Source: Neocallimastix lanati (nom. inval.)
Taxonomy: Eukaryota; Neocallimastigomycota; Neocallimastigomycetes; Neocallimastigales; Neocallimastigaceae
Length of the DNA stretch: 32,500 nucleotides
Assembly: GCA_016946835.1 (NCBI GenBank)
Contig: JACVTC010000099.1
Location: 122,501-155,000, forward strand
Reading direction: 5' to 3'
Below the pieces are notes generated by a model, which saw nothing but the letters and a program-made list of their open reading frames with translations, ran no database searches and had not been told where the DNA came from. A program made the translations under genes and the position numbers. This document shows, piece by piece, positions 12,064-23,731 of the stretch (position 1 is its first letter; every line of letters starts with the position of its first letter).

Positions 12064-12669
12064 TATTCATATATTCATATATTAATAAAAAAAAAAAAAA
12101 AGGTCTTTTTTAAATTATAATTTTCAAATTACTTTAAGCTTTTTAATAATTATATATTTTTTAGACTAATTAATTAAAAAAAATAAAAAAAAATTATTAA
12201 TTATATAACTTTAAAATAAAACTTTTATATATATATATATTTTAAATATATATATATAATAAAAATAAAAATATAAAATAAATTTTAAAATTTTAATTAA
12301 ATTATATTGACAAAATTATTAAAAATATCTTAACATAATAAAAAGCAATAGTAATAATAATATATATCTTATTTAAAGAATATTAATCTTTTTTTTTTTC
12401 TTTCTTATTACATGACTTTATAAATTCATTATGAATATTATATAGTAATTATATTTTAAGCTTATATATATAATTATGATAAAATAATGTAATCTAAATT
12501 TGTATTTCTACTTTAATTTTTTTTTTTTTATTTAAACTAAAATATATAAATTATAAAGTCAAAATTCTTTTTAATGACGATATGATTAAGTAGTATAGAT
12601 TATATATATATAAATTGATATTAAAATTAAAATTACCAATAAAGTGATGAATTTTTTTTTATAATAGTA

Positions 12670-12700
<31 letters not shown>

Positions 12701-12830
12701 AGAAAGAAAGAAAGAAAAAAAGAAAAAGAATTCTTTTTTCTGTTAAAGATAAATAATAAAGTTAAAAATATTAATAAATAGTATAGAATGTTTAGTACTA
12801 ATTTAAATATAAGTAATATTCTTATGTAGT

Positions 12831-12869
12831 TTAATAATCTAATTATTATAAAAATAATTAGATTATTAA
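12831..12869. repeat. Perfect 17-bp inverted repeat
   Basis: TTAATAATCTAATTATT (12831-12847) and its exact reverse complement (12853-12869) flank a 5-nt loop. An outer pair, TATTCTTA (12817-12824) and TAAGAATA (12872-12879), extends the symmetry. It could form a hairpin or cruciform, or be a very short MITE remnant. Confidence 0.8.
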
Positions 12870-13572
12870 GCTAAGAATAAAATTTATTATTTTAATTTCT
12901 ATTTTTTATATTCTAACTAAAAAAATTGAAATAAAATAAAATAAAAAATTGTAAATGCCAAATTTATATTTTATATATAACTTTACAATGAATTGATAAT
13001 AAATAATAAAATATTTTTATAATAATAATTTGTATATATAATTTTTTTTTAAAAAAAAAAAAAAAACACTTTATCACAAATCAAATCATTAAAAAAATTT
13101 ATAGACATTATAATTATTTTTATAATATACTTTCATTACCTTTCATTTTTATTAATATATATATAAATTTATTAGGTTATTAATAACTATTATAAGTATA
13201 AAAAATATATTTATATATATATATTTACAATTGACTTTTTTTGATTTTAATTATTATTTATAATTGTATTAAGTTTACAACTATGTAAATAATTAGTAAT
13301 ATTGATTTAAATATTATTTTATTATTTTTTTTAAGTACAACCAAAATTCAGCCATAATTAAAAAAAACTTGAAACTTTGAATTAATAAATCAAATTATAT
13401 AAATATATATATATATATATTTAAGTAATATACATGATCTATTTATCTGTCTGTCTTTTGTAATTTAATTAGTAATTTAGTAATTTAGTTATTTAATTAT
13501 TTATAATTTTTACAAGTTTCTTATACTACAACTTTATAACTATTATCTTATTAATCAAATTTCAATAATTAT

Positions 13573-13604
<32 letters not shown>

Positions 13605-13855
13605 TCAAATTATATTATTTTAATTTGTTTTTAAATAAGTATTATCATATTACATATGACATAACAATTAAATTGATGGATGGATGATATAATAGATATA
13701 TAAAAAATTGAAAGTAATTAGCAATAAAGTTATTTCTCATGGACTAAGTATAATAAAGTTTAAAATTTCAAAATATTAAACTTTTAAATATAAGATTATC
13801 AAAAATTAAAAGAATTATCATTAAATAAAATATTTTATAGTGGTAAAGAAAAGAG

Positions 13856-13887
<32 letters not shown>

Positions 13888-13952
13888 GCTGTCATGATTA
13901 ATTAAAATTTAAACTTTTTTTTGGTAATTAAAAAATTTAAATTTAAATTTAA

Positions 13953-13988
<36 letters not shown>

Positions 13989-14411
13989 ATAAAATAGTAT
14001 AATTAGATTTTAATTATTATCAATCTATAATTAATATTTAAAATATATATATATACATTTAATTAAAATAAAATAAATAGTGAAGTAGTATAAAATATTA
14101 AAGTATTAATAAAAATAAAATAAAATAAAATAAAAAATAAAAAAAATTGATATATACATAATAAATTTTATTAATTAAACACATTTTTAGTTATACTTTT
14201 CATTTAAAAAAAATACCAAAGTTTTAATAAATTTCAATTATTAACTCATTTCTATCATAATTGAATAAAAACGAAATATCGAATTTTAATAAATTGAAAT
14301 TTAAAAATAAAAAAAGAATTAAAAAAATAAATTAAATCAAATTATAATAAAATAAAATAAAATGAAATATAAAATTCGTATATACAAATAAATTATAAAT
14401 ATTTTTCAAAA

Positions 14412-14453
<42 letters not shown>

Positions 14454-14838
14454 TAATATATAAAAATAATATTAAAATAAAACAAAATAAAATAAAAAAT
14501 ATATATATTTAATTAAAATAAAAAAAAATAATAATATTAATAATATTATATAAGTAAAATAAAATAAAATAAAAAACAATTAATTATAAATATTTAAATA
14601 TAATGATAATATATATATATATATTAATATTAATATAGGAAATATTAAAAGGATTCAAGTTAAGTGCTGAATGAGATGCTTCCTAAAAACAGATACAAAA
14701 AAAAAATTAAAACTCCTTGGTAAAGAAAATAAAATGTAATTAATAAAATTTAAAGAATTAATTTTTGATCATGTCATTTGTAATTTTATTATTTTAAATA
14801 TATATAATATATTTTAATTACTTTCATTTTAATATTTA

Positions 14839-14873
<35 letters not shown>

Positions 14874-15795
14874 ATAAAGAAAAAGAAAAAGAAAAAAATA
14901 TATATATATTTTAAATATATTTTCAAAAAAAAAGGAAAAGAAAAAAAATTAAAAAAAAAAACTTTATCTTATAAACTTAATATACAACTCAGCTGAATAT
15001 TAATATAAAAGAATAATATAATTATTAGTTTATTTATTAATATTATTCTTTTAATTAAACTATATTATATAAACTATTTTTTTTTTTTCTGTAATATAAA
15101 ATAATATATGTCGATATATAAATCAATAGATAAAATAGAGATAAAAAAAAAAAAAAAATTTGAAAAGATATTTTCTTCTTTTTTTCTTTTCTAAAATTAA
15201 TAAAAAGTCTAATATTATTATTAATAATTTTAATATTTAAAATTATAATTTACGTGTGTATAACTTTTTTTAATTTATTTAATCTATATGATATATATAA
15301 AAATAAAAATATAAATATAAATATAAATATAAAAAGCATAATCCAAAGTTATTCCTTACAATCCTTATTATTTATATATTATTTTATTTTACTTTTTTAT
15401 TTTTGTTTTTATTTTTTTATTTTTTTATTTTTCTTTTTCTTTTGGTATAGTCTGCTATACTATAATTTATTATTATTATTTTATTTTTTTTTTTTACTAT
15501 TATTTTTATAAATTAAATTGAAATAAACTCTTAAACCGTTTGTTTTTAAACTCATTTTCCTTATATTTAAAGTTTTATAACTCTTAATTTTTTTATAGAA
15601 TTTTTTTTTTTTTGGACTATACAAATATACAAATTCTAATGTCTTTTATTTTTTTTTATGCTTGTTTTTTTTCCCTGTTTTTTTTTTTTTTTTTTTTTGT
15701 GAGAGTAGGTTTAGAATTTATATCCTATTATGATTAATTAAAAAAAAGAAAAAAATTATTTAGTAAACGCTAACCCTATAAACTTATAAATAAAT

Positions 15796-16081
15796 GGGTG
15801 TGGGGCATTTCGCCAAATTGCATTTCGCCAAATTGAGAATTATTAAATAAATAAATACATCAATAAATAAAATTAAATATTATTAATATCGCATAAAAAC
15901 AATTTTAAAAAAAATATTTTGAATTAATATTTATTTATTTATTCATTTATTTATATCAATACTCTACTTGTCGAAATGCAACCTGGCGAATAGCAACTTG
16001 GGGAAATGCAACATTTTAATACTACGCCACTTGGCGAAATGCAATCTGGCGAAATGCAATTTGGGGAAATGCAACTCTCCC
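15796..16081. mobile_element. MITE-like element with repeat-built inverted ends
   Basis: The 286-bp element has ends GGGTGTGGGGCATTTCGCC and, in inverse orientation, GGGAGAGTTGCATTTCCCC. Both ends are built from a 15-bp unit, GGCGAAATGCAAYYT: two copies near the left end on the minus strand and six on the right on the plus strand. The middle is plain AT-rich sequence. TAAATAAAT (9 bp) flanks both sides (15787-15795 and 16082-16090), consistent with a target duplication, but the right flank is itself a (TAAA)n repeat. No transposase is encoded. A Mutator-like origin (9-bp duplications) is one possibility. Confidence 0.7.
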
Positions 16082-16090
16082 TAAATAAAT

Positions 16091-16397
16091 AAATAAATAA
16101 ATAATTAATTAATTAACGCTAACCCATAAGTATAAAAAAATTTGGTTCCATTTTTATTTTTACTATTCCAATATAGGCAATTTTATAGTTTTAAAAAAAA
16201 AAAAACCTCATCAACCATAAACATTATTTTCATAATTGAATAAAAAATTATTAATTAAAATATTCCATGGGGGTAATCACTGTAATCTTCTATGAAATTA
16301 TAATTTATGCTAACAAATTATTACTAAATTATTATTATTATTATTACTTTTTTTTTAAAGGTAATAAAAAAAGATGAAAAATAATGAAAAGAAGAAT

Positions 16398-16447
<50 letters not shown>

Positions 16448-17095
16448 ATATTACAATTTAATAGAATAATGAAAAAAAAAAAAAAAAAAAAGAAAGATCA
16501 GTATGAAATTAATATTTCATTAATATATACCTTAATATTAAAATTTCAAATTACTTTAAACTTTCTATCTAAAGATATTATATATTTTAACAAATAAAAA
16601 AAATTTAAAATATACTTTTATTATTATTAAAAATACTAATTCACAGTTTAAATATACCATCACAATTGATAATTGAACAAGGTCTTTGTTCCATTCTCTA
16701 CTTTGAAGTTTTAAAAATTTTTATTATAACATTATAACATTAAAATTATCTAAATCTACCTTCTATTGATAATGTCCTTTTTTTCTTTCATTTTTTTTTT
16801 TTTTTTTTTTGCTTTTAATAACTTATATCATATTTTATTACAAATTTTAGATTATACCACGATCACAACATCATTTTATTAAATTGTTAACCAAAATATT
16901 TCGTTAAAAAAATAATTATTATATACACTTTAAAAATTTTGATATTCGACACGATGATTACTTTTCTTTATATATGGTTATATTTTTTTTATATTTTTAT
17001 TATATTTGTCCTTAAAATTTTCATCATACAATTACAATATGATCCAAATTTTATTAAATGAACGTTATAATGGAATTTATTTTGCTTTAAGGAAC
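16091..17095. other. AT-rich spacer downstream of the P1 gene
   Basis: No gene was found. It contains a 46-bp A run (16401-16446), a second A run at about 16473-16491 and ordinary AT-rich sequence. The last few hundred bases, on the minus strand, would hold the 3' untranslated region of the stalk-protein gene. Confidence 0.75.
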
Positions 17096-17870
17096 TTAGT
17101 CGAATAAACCTATTTATTATTTTTTTTAAATAAAAATTTTAAATTAATAATTCCATTCATGTTATTTCATATTATTTTAAATTATTTTCTTTATATTATA
17201 TATTATTAATATTTATTTAAACTATTTACCGAAACCCATATCACTGTCGGATTCTTCTTCTTCTTCCTTTTCTTCTTCCTTTTCTTCTTCAGCAGCAGCA
17301 CCAGCAGCACCAGCAGCAGCACCACCAGCGACAGCGGCACCAGAACCATTGGAACCAATGTTGAAGAGGTATTCCTTGATATCCTTACCATCGAGAGCCT
17401 TAGCGAAGATCTTTGGGTAAATGTTTTCAACAGCTAAACCAGAAGCGTTGATGATCTTTTCAAGCATTTCAACCTTTATTAATTATATAAGTAATAATTT
17501 CATGTATAAAATATTAATACTTCTTTTTTTTGTTTATTAAAACTATTGTTTAATCATTATTTTATGTTAATAAAAATTAAAAAAATATAAAAAAAAATGT
17601 AATAAATAATTAGAATTAAATAAAAAGTGAAATCCATTCAAAGTTATAATTAATTTTATAATGGATGAAAAACACTTGAATAAAAAAGAAATAAAATACA
17701 ATAACACTCTTCGTTACAAAATAAAAAAATAAATTTTTATTAAAAAAATTTTTATTTCCAACGTTAATACTCATTCATTAACAATAAATACATACAGAAA
17801 TATCAAGACCTTCATCTTGAAGAATGAGAGCGGCGTAAACGCAAGCGGCTTCAGAGTCTGACATAACCAT
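17096..17870 (-). CDS. RPP1: 60S acidic ribosomal protein P1 (three exons, 110 aa)
   Basis: The protein is a component of the ribosomal P-stalk, which recruits and activates translational GTPases on the large subunit. Exon 1 (17870-17796) encodes the typical start MSDSEAACVYAALILQDEG, preceded by an optional extra Met-Val. Exon 2 (17473-17230) encodes the helical dimerisation domain (MLEKIINASG..., NIYPKIFAKALDGKD), an Ala/Gly hinge and the acidic Glu/Lys tract. Exon 3 (17109-17096) is 14 nt and supplies GLFD plus the stop. The donors are GTATGT and GTAAAT, and both acceptors end in AG. The spliced protein ends SDSDMGFGLFD, the universal P-protein tail that binds elongation factors. The start could be 17870 or 17864; both ATGs are in frame. 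Codon use is GC-richer than its surroundings, as expected for a highly expressed gene. Confidence 0.95.
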
Positions 17871-18733
17871 TTTGGACAAAAATGAATATCAAATTATATT
17901 TAACTGAAACAAAAAGAGAGTTCAAAAGAGTATTATTTCACATAGATTTTTATATGATAAAAAATGTAGAAATATGATTGGAAAGTAACATATGATTTTT
18001 GTATTTTTAATAATATTTTAAAATTTTTATACCAATCATAATTAAATGATTTTTTTATAATGTAAAAACCCATAAAAAAAATATTTAAAAAAATAAAAAA
18101 AGAAAATATGAATATTTAAAATTTTATAATTAATAAATAATAAATACAATATAATATTTATATGTTTTATATGGAATTTTGACATAAAATTTGTTATGTT
18201 TAAATTGATATATATATATATACATATATATATTTTTTTATTTTTATATTATTTTAAATACATATATCTTATTTTATTTTTTTATTATTTTATTTTTTTA
18301 TTTTTTATTTTTTTTTTTTTTTTTGCATTAGATCTAATATTACTATTATATATTAAATTAACATAATAAAAAATTTTATAATTTTTATTTTATATTATTA
18401 TTATTTTAATTTATTTTATTAATACTTTAATATTTTATACTACTTTACTATTTATTTTATTTTATTTTATTTTATTTCATTTTATTTTATTTTATATTAT
18501 TATTAATTATTTTATTTTATATTATTTTAATTTTTTTTACTATAAAATTTTAAAAATTAAAATATAAAAATATATATAAAGACATAATATAAAATAATTA
18601 TTAATTATTTTTATTATTTATTGTATATATAATTGCTATTATTTTATGCCACTACAATTACTACTATTATTATTATTAAGTATAAATCATTATTATATTT
18701 ATTAATTAATAAAAAGTATTTTTTTTTCTTTTT

Positions 18734-18769
<36 letters not shown>

Positions 18770-19043
18770 AGAAATAAAATGTTATTATTACTATTATCTT
18801 TAATATACTATATTATAATATAATAATATAATAATATAATAATACAAATTTATATTTTTCTTTCTTTCTTTCTTTCTTTTTATTTTTTAAATATTTACAT
18901 TTATGAATATATAGATAGTAAACATAAATAGTAGTTAAACATAAGTACTATATAAATACTACTATATACTATTAATAAATATATATAGATATATGTATAT
19001 AGTATTATTATTTTTTTATTATTTGATATTTTTATATAAAAAA

Positions 19044-19087
<44 letters not shown>

Positions 19088-19212
19088 CTAATTATTTATA
19101 ATAATGATAAATAATAATAATAATAGATAATAAATAATGATAATATAAATTTTTTAAAATTACTATTACTAATATTATTATTATTAGCATTTAATATTCA
19201 TTCATGCTATTA
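17871..19212. other. AT-rich spacer between P1 and the nucleotidyltransferase gene
   Basis: It should contain the P1 promoter at its left end; a CT/AG-mixed stretch lies just upstream of the ATG (17880-17930). The rest is T runs (about 18727-18762 and 19046-19087), (TTTTA)n at about 18455-18495, (TTTC)n at 18858-18880 and (TA)n. No gene is seen. Confidence 0.8.
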
Positions 19213-22200
19213 TTAATCATTTTCAAAAATTTCATTTAAATTTGAATCCTTTTTTTTCAAAATTTTATAGGCACGGTAAAATTCATTGATAATATGAGTT
19301 TTTTCTTCTACATTTGAATTTGAGATTGTATCTCTTTCCTCAATAAATGGATCTTGAACTGCAAATCCAATTCTATTATTATTCCTATCTTTATTAAAAT
19401 TATAATCAAAACCACCATCGGTACGGATAGAAGATGATATATTTGAATTCTTATATTTAAATATACATCCATAGAATTGGAAAAGCTTAATCAAAAGTTC
19501 ACTACGGGTCATATCATTTGTGGATTTAAAATATCTAGATACTTCTTTATAATTTTTGTAATAACAAATATTAAGTTTAAATGTACCATTAAAATTTTTA
19601 TTTATTAATTTATAGGATACATCTACTGTCTTTTTTTCCATTCTAAGTTCTGGAAATGCTTTTGGGTTTTGAAGATTTGGAAGAACAGGTGGATTTATAT
19701 TTTGAAAGAAGGAAATACAAAGAAGAACATAGGAATAACTACAAAAAGTGTGATTTTTAGAATCATTAATACCACGACATTTAGACCATTTTTTAATAAT
19801 CATTATAATGTCTCGTACACGTTCATCTAAATCCATATAGCAACGAATAAGTTCGGAATTATTAATTGGAATACGATTATTAACACTCAAATCACAATTA
19901 AATCCTGTTTTTGGATCCTTAAATTTACAAATAGGAATACGAGCATTCTTAATTGGTGTTACATCCTTCATTCTTCCCTTTCTTAATACTTTAGCTAATT
20001 TTTGCACTTCATTATATTCACCTTCTGAATCTGCAAAAATACATAAATCAACATCACTTTTATTACTCCATAACCCATTAACTGCTGATCCAAAAGAGTG
20101 AACTCTTAAGTTTTTAGAAGGCCATTTTTTCGTAATGATATCACTAACTCTTTCTTTAAAAATATTTAATCTGTTATAATCTTCATCGGTAGGTAACATT
20201 TTTCTAACAGTTTCAGTTATTTCGCGATCTAAATTGATATTTGGTGTAATATCATTAGTTTCGTCTTTTTCACTTGATGAACTTATATATTTATAAAATC
20301 GAGTTTTATGAAAATCATGAAATTCTAAATTTTTAAAATTAGAAAGTAAATTTTTAAAACCATTACAGCAAATCTTGTAATATTGAAAAAAATTTTTTAA
20401 TTCATCTGATACATTTAATATTACGTATTTATAAATATTTTTCTCTTGATCATAAAATTTATATTCTGATAAATATTTTATGATATAATCTTTAAATTCA
20501 TTTATAAATGGATATAATTCAATGTAATTACTAATATAATCTATCTCTCTATATTTAACAATTTTATTATTAAATATATAAATTAAATTATTAAATAATT
20601 CTTTAAGAATTACATCTGAATTGTTAGTTTGTTCAGTTTGCTCTTGAAAATTAGAAAAGTGAAGCGATACTATTTTATCACTATAATTTGGATTTATATC
20701 TAAACTATCTTTACATTTGTTTTTGATATATAATTCTATATTATCATCTGTCATATTTGTAAACTGCTTTAAATAATCTTGTATTTCTTTCAATAAAATA
20801 AATTGATTATTATTATAAAATTCACCATATCCAATAATAAAATTTAATATCAATATCAATTTAATATAATCTGTATGATCTTTTTGTATAATATTGGATA
20901 TTTCTTTTTGATAATCGATGTTATCAAAATAACTATTATTAATAGAATAATAATTAAAAATCATACCATCATTGATTTTATTTACTTTTTTGAAAAGATT
21001 TTTATGTGATGGACATTTCGTTAAAAATGAATCAAAATCTTTAGTAGCATAAATTAAAAATTTGTAGTATGTAGAATAAAATCCTTTATTATATAAAGAA
21101 ATGATCTCTGATTCTAATAAATCTCCTTCCATTTCTTCTTCGTATAATAAAATTTCTAATAGATCGGAAAGAAGGTTTTTATACATTGGGAAAATTTGAA
21201 CATACCTTTCAATTGATTTAAAATTGCTATTATTTTTTAAAATTTCAGGATTATTTATACCTTTCATTAACAATTCAATATTTTTACTAAAATTTTCCGT
21301 CGGTAAATTTTTATTATTTAGTATCGACTCTAAAAATTTATCATCATCAGAAAAAGTAACATATTCTGTATCATTAATTTTAATTTTTTTATAAATATTC
21401 TTATTTGTTAATATGTGTTTTTTTATATCATTTTTGTCAAGTTGATTAATTATGATATTTTCACCATTAAATATATAAATATTTTCATTAATATATTTTA
21501 TTATAATTTCAATAGTTACAGCATGCCTGTTTAAAATTTCTATACTAGAAATCAAAATAATATTTATCATTGTACTTAATATAATATCTATACTATTAAT
21601 TTCATAATCTGATTTATTATTTTTTATTTTAATTCCAGCTCTTTCGAGAATAAGTTGAGTAATAATACTATTTTCCTGGCGGTTCTTTTTTGTTTCTTCT
21701 AATATTTCTTCATCATTTTCATATTCAGTAATATCATCACTACTTTGTTCTGAATTTAGAAAGCTATCATTATTATCATCAATAAAATTATATTGATTTA
21801 CATTTAAATTTGATATGCTTCCATTAATTATACCAAAATTTGAACTAGGATTATTAGGTAAAATAACATTTGGTGATGATGGTACAATATATGGATATGA
21901 ATAAACATTTGAATTAGTATTATCTAGTTTAATGTTGCTACGATAATCTGGTGATAGTGGTATAAAACCTGGTGGTGGTGTAAGACCTGGTGGTGGCGAT
22001 TTAAAACCTGGGGATTGTGATATTATAGCTGGTGATGATGATAGTATAAAATTTGATGGTGATTGTCCAAAACTTAGGGGTGAAGATATATTATATTGAG
22101 ATAAATTATTTTTTGAAGAAATTATGCTTGAATCATATGAATTATTTATTGATTCATTTGGATAATTTTTATTAATATCAAAATTATTTTCATTATCAGA

Positions 22201-22245
22201 ATTACTTGAATATGAAGATAAATTTTCAATATTTAAATCTGACAT
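19213..22245 (-). CDS. Cid1/Trf4-type non-canonical poly(A)/poly(U) polymerase (1010 aa)
   Basis: An uninterrupted frame encodes a C-terminal polymerase-beta-type nucleotidyltransferase domain. FGSA (718-721) is the helical-turn GS motif, DVD (731-733) binds the metals, and D785 in NCDLS is the likely third catalytic aspartate. The central domain follows (RDIIMIIKKWSKCRGIND, HTFCSYSYVLL), then the PAP-associated domain (SELLIKLFQFYG at about 915-926, QDPF at 964-967). Such enzymes add A or U tails to RNA 3' ends. The loop after QDPF has SN where UTP-specific Cid1 has HN, so adenylation may be preferred; this is inference. Residues 1-190 are disordered and Asn/Ser-rich, with Pro-Gly repeats at 60-100. 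Residues 195-650 are helical, Asn/Ile-rich and unrecognised. At 1010 aa it is much longer than Cid1 (about 400 aa). Confidence 0.85.
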   Translation of the reverse strand: MSDLNIENLSSYSSNSDNENNFDINKNYPNESINNSYDSSIISSKNNLSQYNISSPLSFGQSPSNFILSSSPAIISQSPGFKSPPPGLTPPPGFIPLSPDYRSNIKLDNTNSNVYSYPYIVPSSPNVILPNNPSSNFGIINGSISNLNVNQYNFIDDNNDSFLNSEQSSDDITEYENDEEILEETKKNRQENSIITQLILERAGIKIKNNKSDYEINSIDIILSTMINIILISSIEILNRHAVTIEIIIKYINENIYIFNGENIIINQLDKNDIKKHILTNKNIYKKIKINDTEYVTFSDDDKFLESILNNKNLPTENFSKNIELLMKGINNPEILKNNSNFKSIERYVQIFPMYKNLLSDLLEILLYEEEMEGDLLESEIISLYNKGFYSTYYKFLIYATKDFDSFLTKCPSHKNLFKKVNKINDGMIFNYYSINNSYFDNIDYQKEISNIIQKDHTDYIKLILILNFIIGYGEFYNNNQFILLKEIQDYLKQFTNMTDDNIELYIKNKCKDSLDINPNYSDKIVSLHFSNFQEQTEQTNNSDVILKELFNNLIYIFNNKIVKYREIDYISNYIELYPFINEFKDYIIKYLSEYKFYDQEKNIYKYVILNVSDELKNFFQYYKICCNGFKNLLSNFKNLEFHDFHKTRFYKYISSSSEKDETNDITPNINLDREITETVRKMLPTDEDYNRLNIFKERVSDIITKKWPSKNLRVHSFGSAVNGLWSNKSDVDLCIFADSEGEYNEVQKLAKVLRKGRMKDVTPIKNARIPICKFKDPKTGFNCDLSVNNRIPINNSELIRCYMDLDERVRDIIMIIKKWSKCRGINDSKNHTFCSYSYVLLCISFFQNINPPVLPNLQNPKAFPELRMEKKTVDVSYKLINKNFNGTFKLNICYYKNYKEVSRYFKSTNDMTRSELLIKLFQFYGCIFKYKNSNISSSIRTDGGFDYNFNKDRNNNRIGFAVQDPFIEERDTISNSNVEEKTHIINEFYRAYKILKKKDSNLNEIFEND

Positions 22246-23731
22246 ACCTATATCTATTTTTTTTTTTTTTATAAAAAATTTAAAATTGTTTCTTTGATGT
22301 TATTAAATGTTGAGTTAATATTATTAATTTATTTATGAATTTTTTGAAAATATATATATTTTTTTAAATTGTTAGAAATATTATTTAAATATAATAATTA
22401 AAATATTAAATATTAATATTAATAACTTTTTTTTTTTGTATTGTTAATGCTTTAAATTTATATATATATATTAATTTGTCAATGAAATGATTTAATTCTT
22501 TTTTTTTGTTATTTATAATGTTTATCTATTTTAAGCTCTTTTATGTTGTGTTTATTACTTTTAGCAAATATTTTTTTCTTTCGAATTAGATTTTTTATTA
22601 GTAATTTTTATGTTTTGGCAAAGATATTTTTAATTTAAATTATTTTTAATATATATTTAAATTTATATTATTTTTAATATGTGTCTAAATTTAAATTATT
22701 TTTAAATTATTTTATTAAGTCCAAAAATTGATAATATATTTATCAAAAAAAAAAAAAAATTTACACATAATCATATATATTATATTTCAATTATTTATAT
22801 AAATAATAAACAAGGAATAATTAATTATTATTGCCAATTTTAAATAGAATAAATTAACAACAATAATAATTGCTATTATAAAATAATTTATATTATAAAC
22901 TTTTTGAACTTACATGAATAATGTATTTTTAATAACCTTTTATTCATTATTTTAGACAAGTTAACATAAAATTATATAAAATATAAAATATAAAATATAA
23001 TTTATATATATATAGATATTTAGACATTTTATATTTTTAATTAATGTATCATTCCGAATCTTTTATATTAATTAAAATTTAATAAAATAATTGGTCATAG
23101 AATTAATATTAAAAATTATAATATAACATCTTTATAATTTTCATTTAATTAATATTTTTAATATTAATATTTATATAAATAATTTATTATTTTGTATATT
23201 CTGAATACTATTATTATGTAATGAAATTTGATTTGTAGTTACTTTGGGCTGTAAAAGTAATTTATTATTATTTTTTTAAAAAAAAAATATATATATATTT
23301 AGATATATTTATATATTTACAAATTTTATTAGGAAAGAAAAGAAACAATTTAGAATTTATAAGGTAATATTGTTAGTATTATTATTTAAAATGTATATTT
23401 GTACTAACATATTTTTTTCTGTTTTTTTGTATTTATTTTTTCTATATAATAATAATTATTTATATATTGTTTAAATATATTATTTATATTTAATGTATTA
23501 TTTAAATTATTTATTATTAATTATAATGTTTCATTTATAAAAACAATAAAAACATAAAAAATGTTATAATTAATTTATTAGAATTATGATAAAGAAATTA
23601 TTATTATTTAAATCATAAATAGAAAAATTATTTAAATTACATATATAAATTATATTAATTATTAACATTATTCAACATATATACATATATAAAAAAAATA
23701 AAAAATAAAAAAAAATAAAAAAAAAAAAAAA
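22246..23731. other. Divergent intergenic region (about 1.5 kb)
   Basis: It lies between the minus-strand polymerase gene and the plus-strand mannosyltransferase gene, so it should carry both promoters. The sequence is AT-rich throughout. There is a 13-T tract directly upstream of the polymerase ATG (on the minus strand an A tract) and an A-rich leader directly before the ATG at 23732. No conserved operator or RNA gene could be recognised. Confidence 0.7.

Larger units (their letters stand above)
8661..15786. other. About 7.1 kb gene-free AT-rich spacer
   Basis: I found no coding region, tRNA or rRNA. The sequence is almost entirely A/T, with short (TA)n, (ATT)n, (AAAT)n and (AAAG)n repeats and long A runs (about 12000-12058, 12670-12697, 13960-13986, 14840-14871). 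A strong inverted repeat lies at 12831-12869. A small patch of mixed composition at about 14655-14695 is unassigned. Open frames such as 15254-15511 translate to Phe/Leu/Ile/Tyr homopolymers and are not genes. Confidence 0.85.

Noticed and set aside
15254-15511. Plus-strand open frame of 85 codons
   Set aside because: Phe/Leu/Tyr homopolymer-like translation of T-rich DNA.
17206-17430. Alternative minus-strand frame over the P1 gene
   Set aside because: It is out of frame with the well-recognised P1 protein; its Leu/Val and Lys/Arg runs are frame-shifted Ala/Gly and Glu codons.
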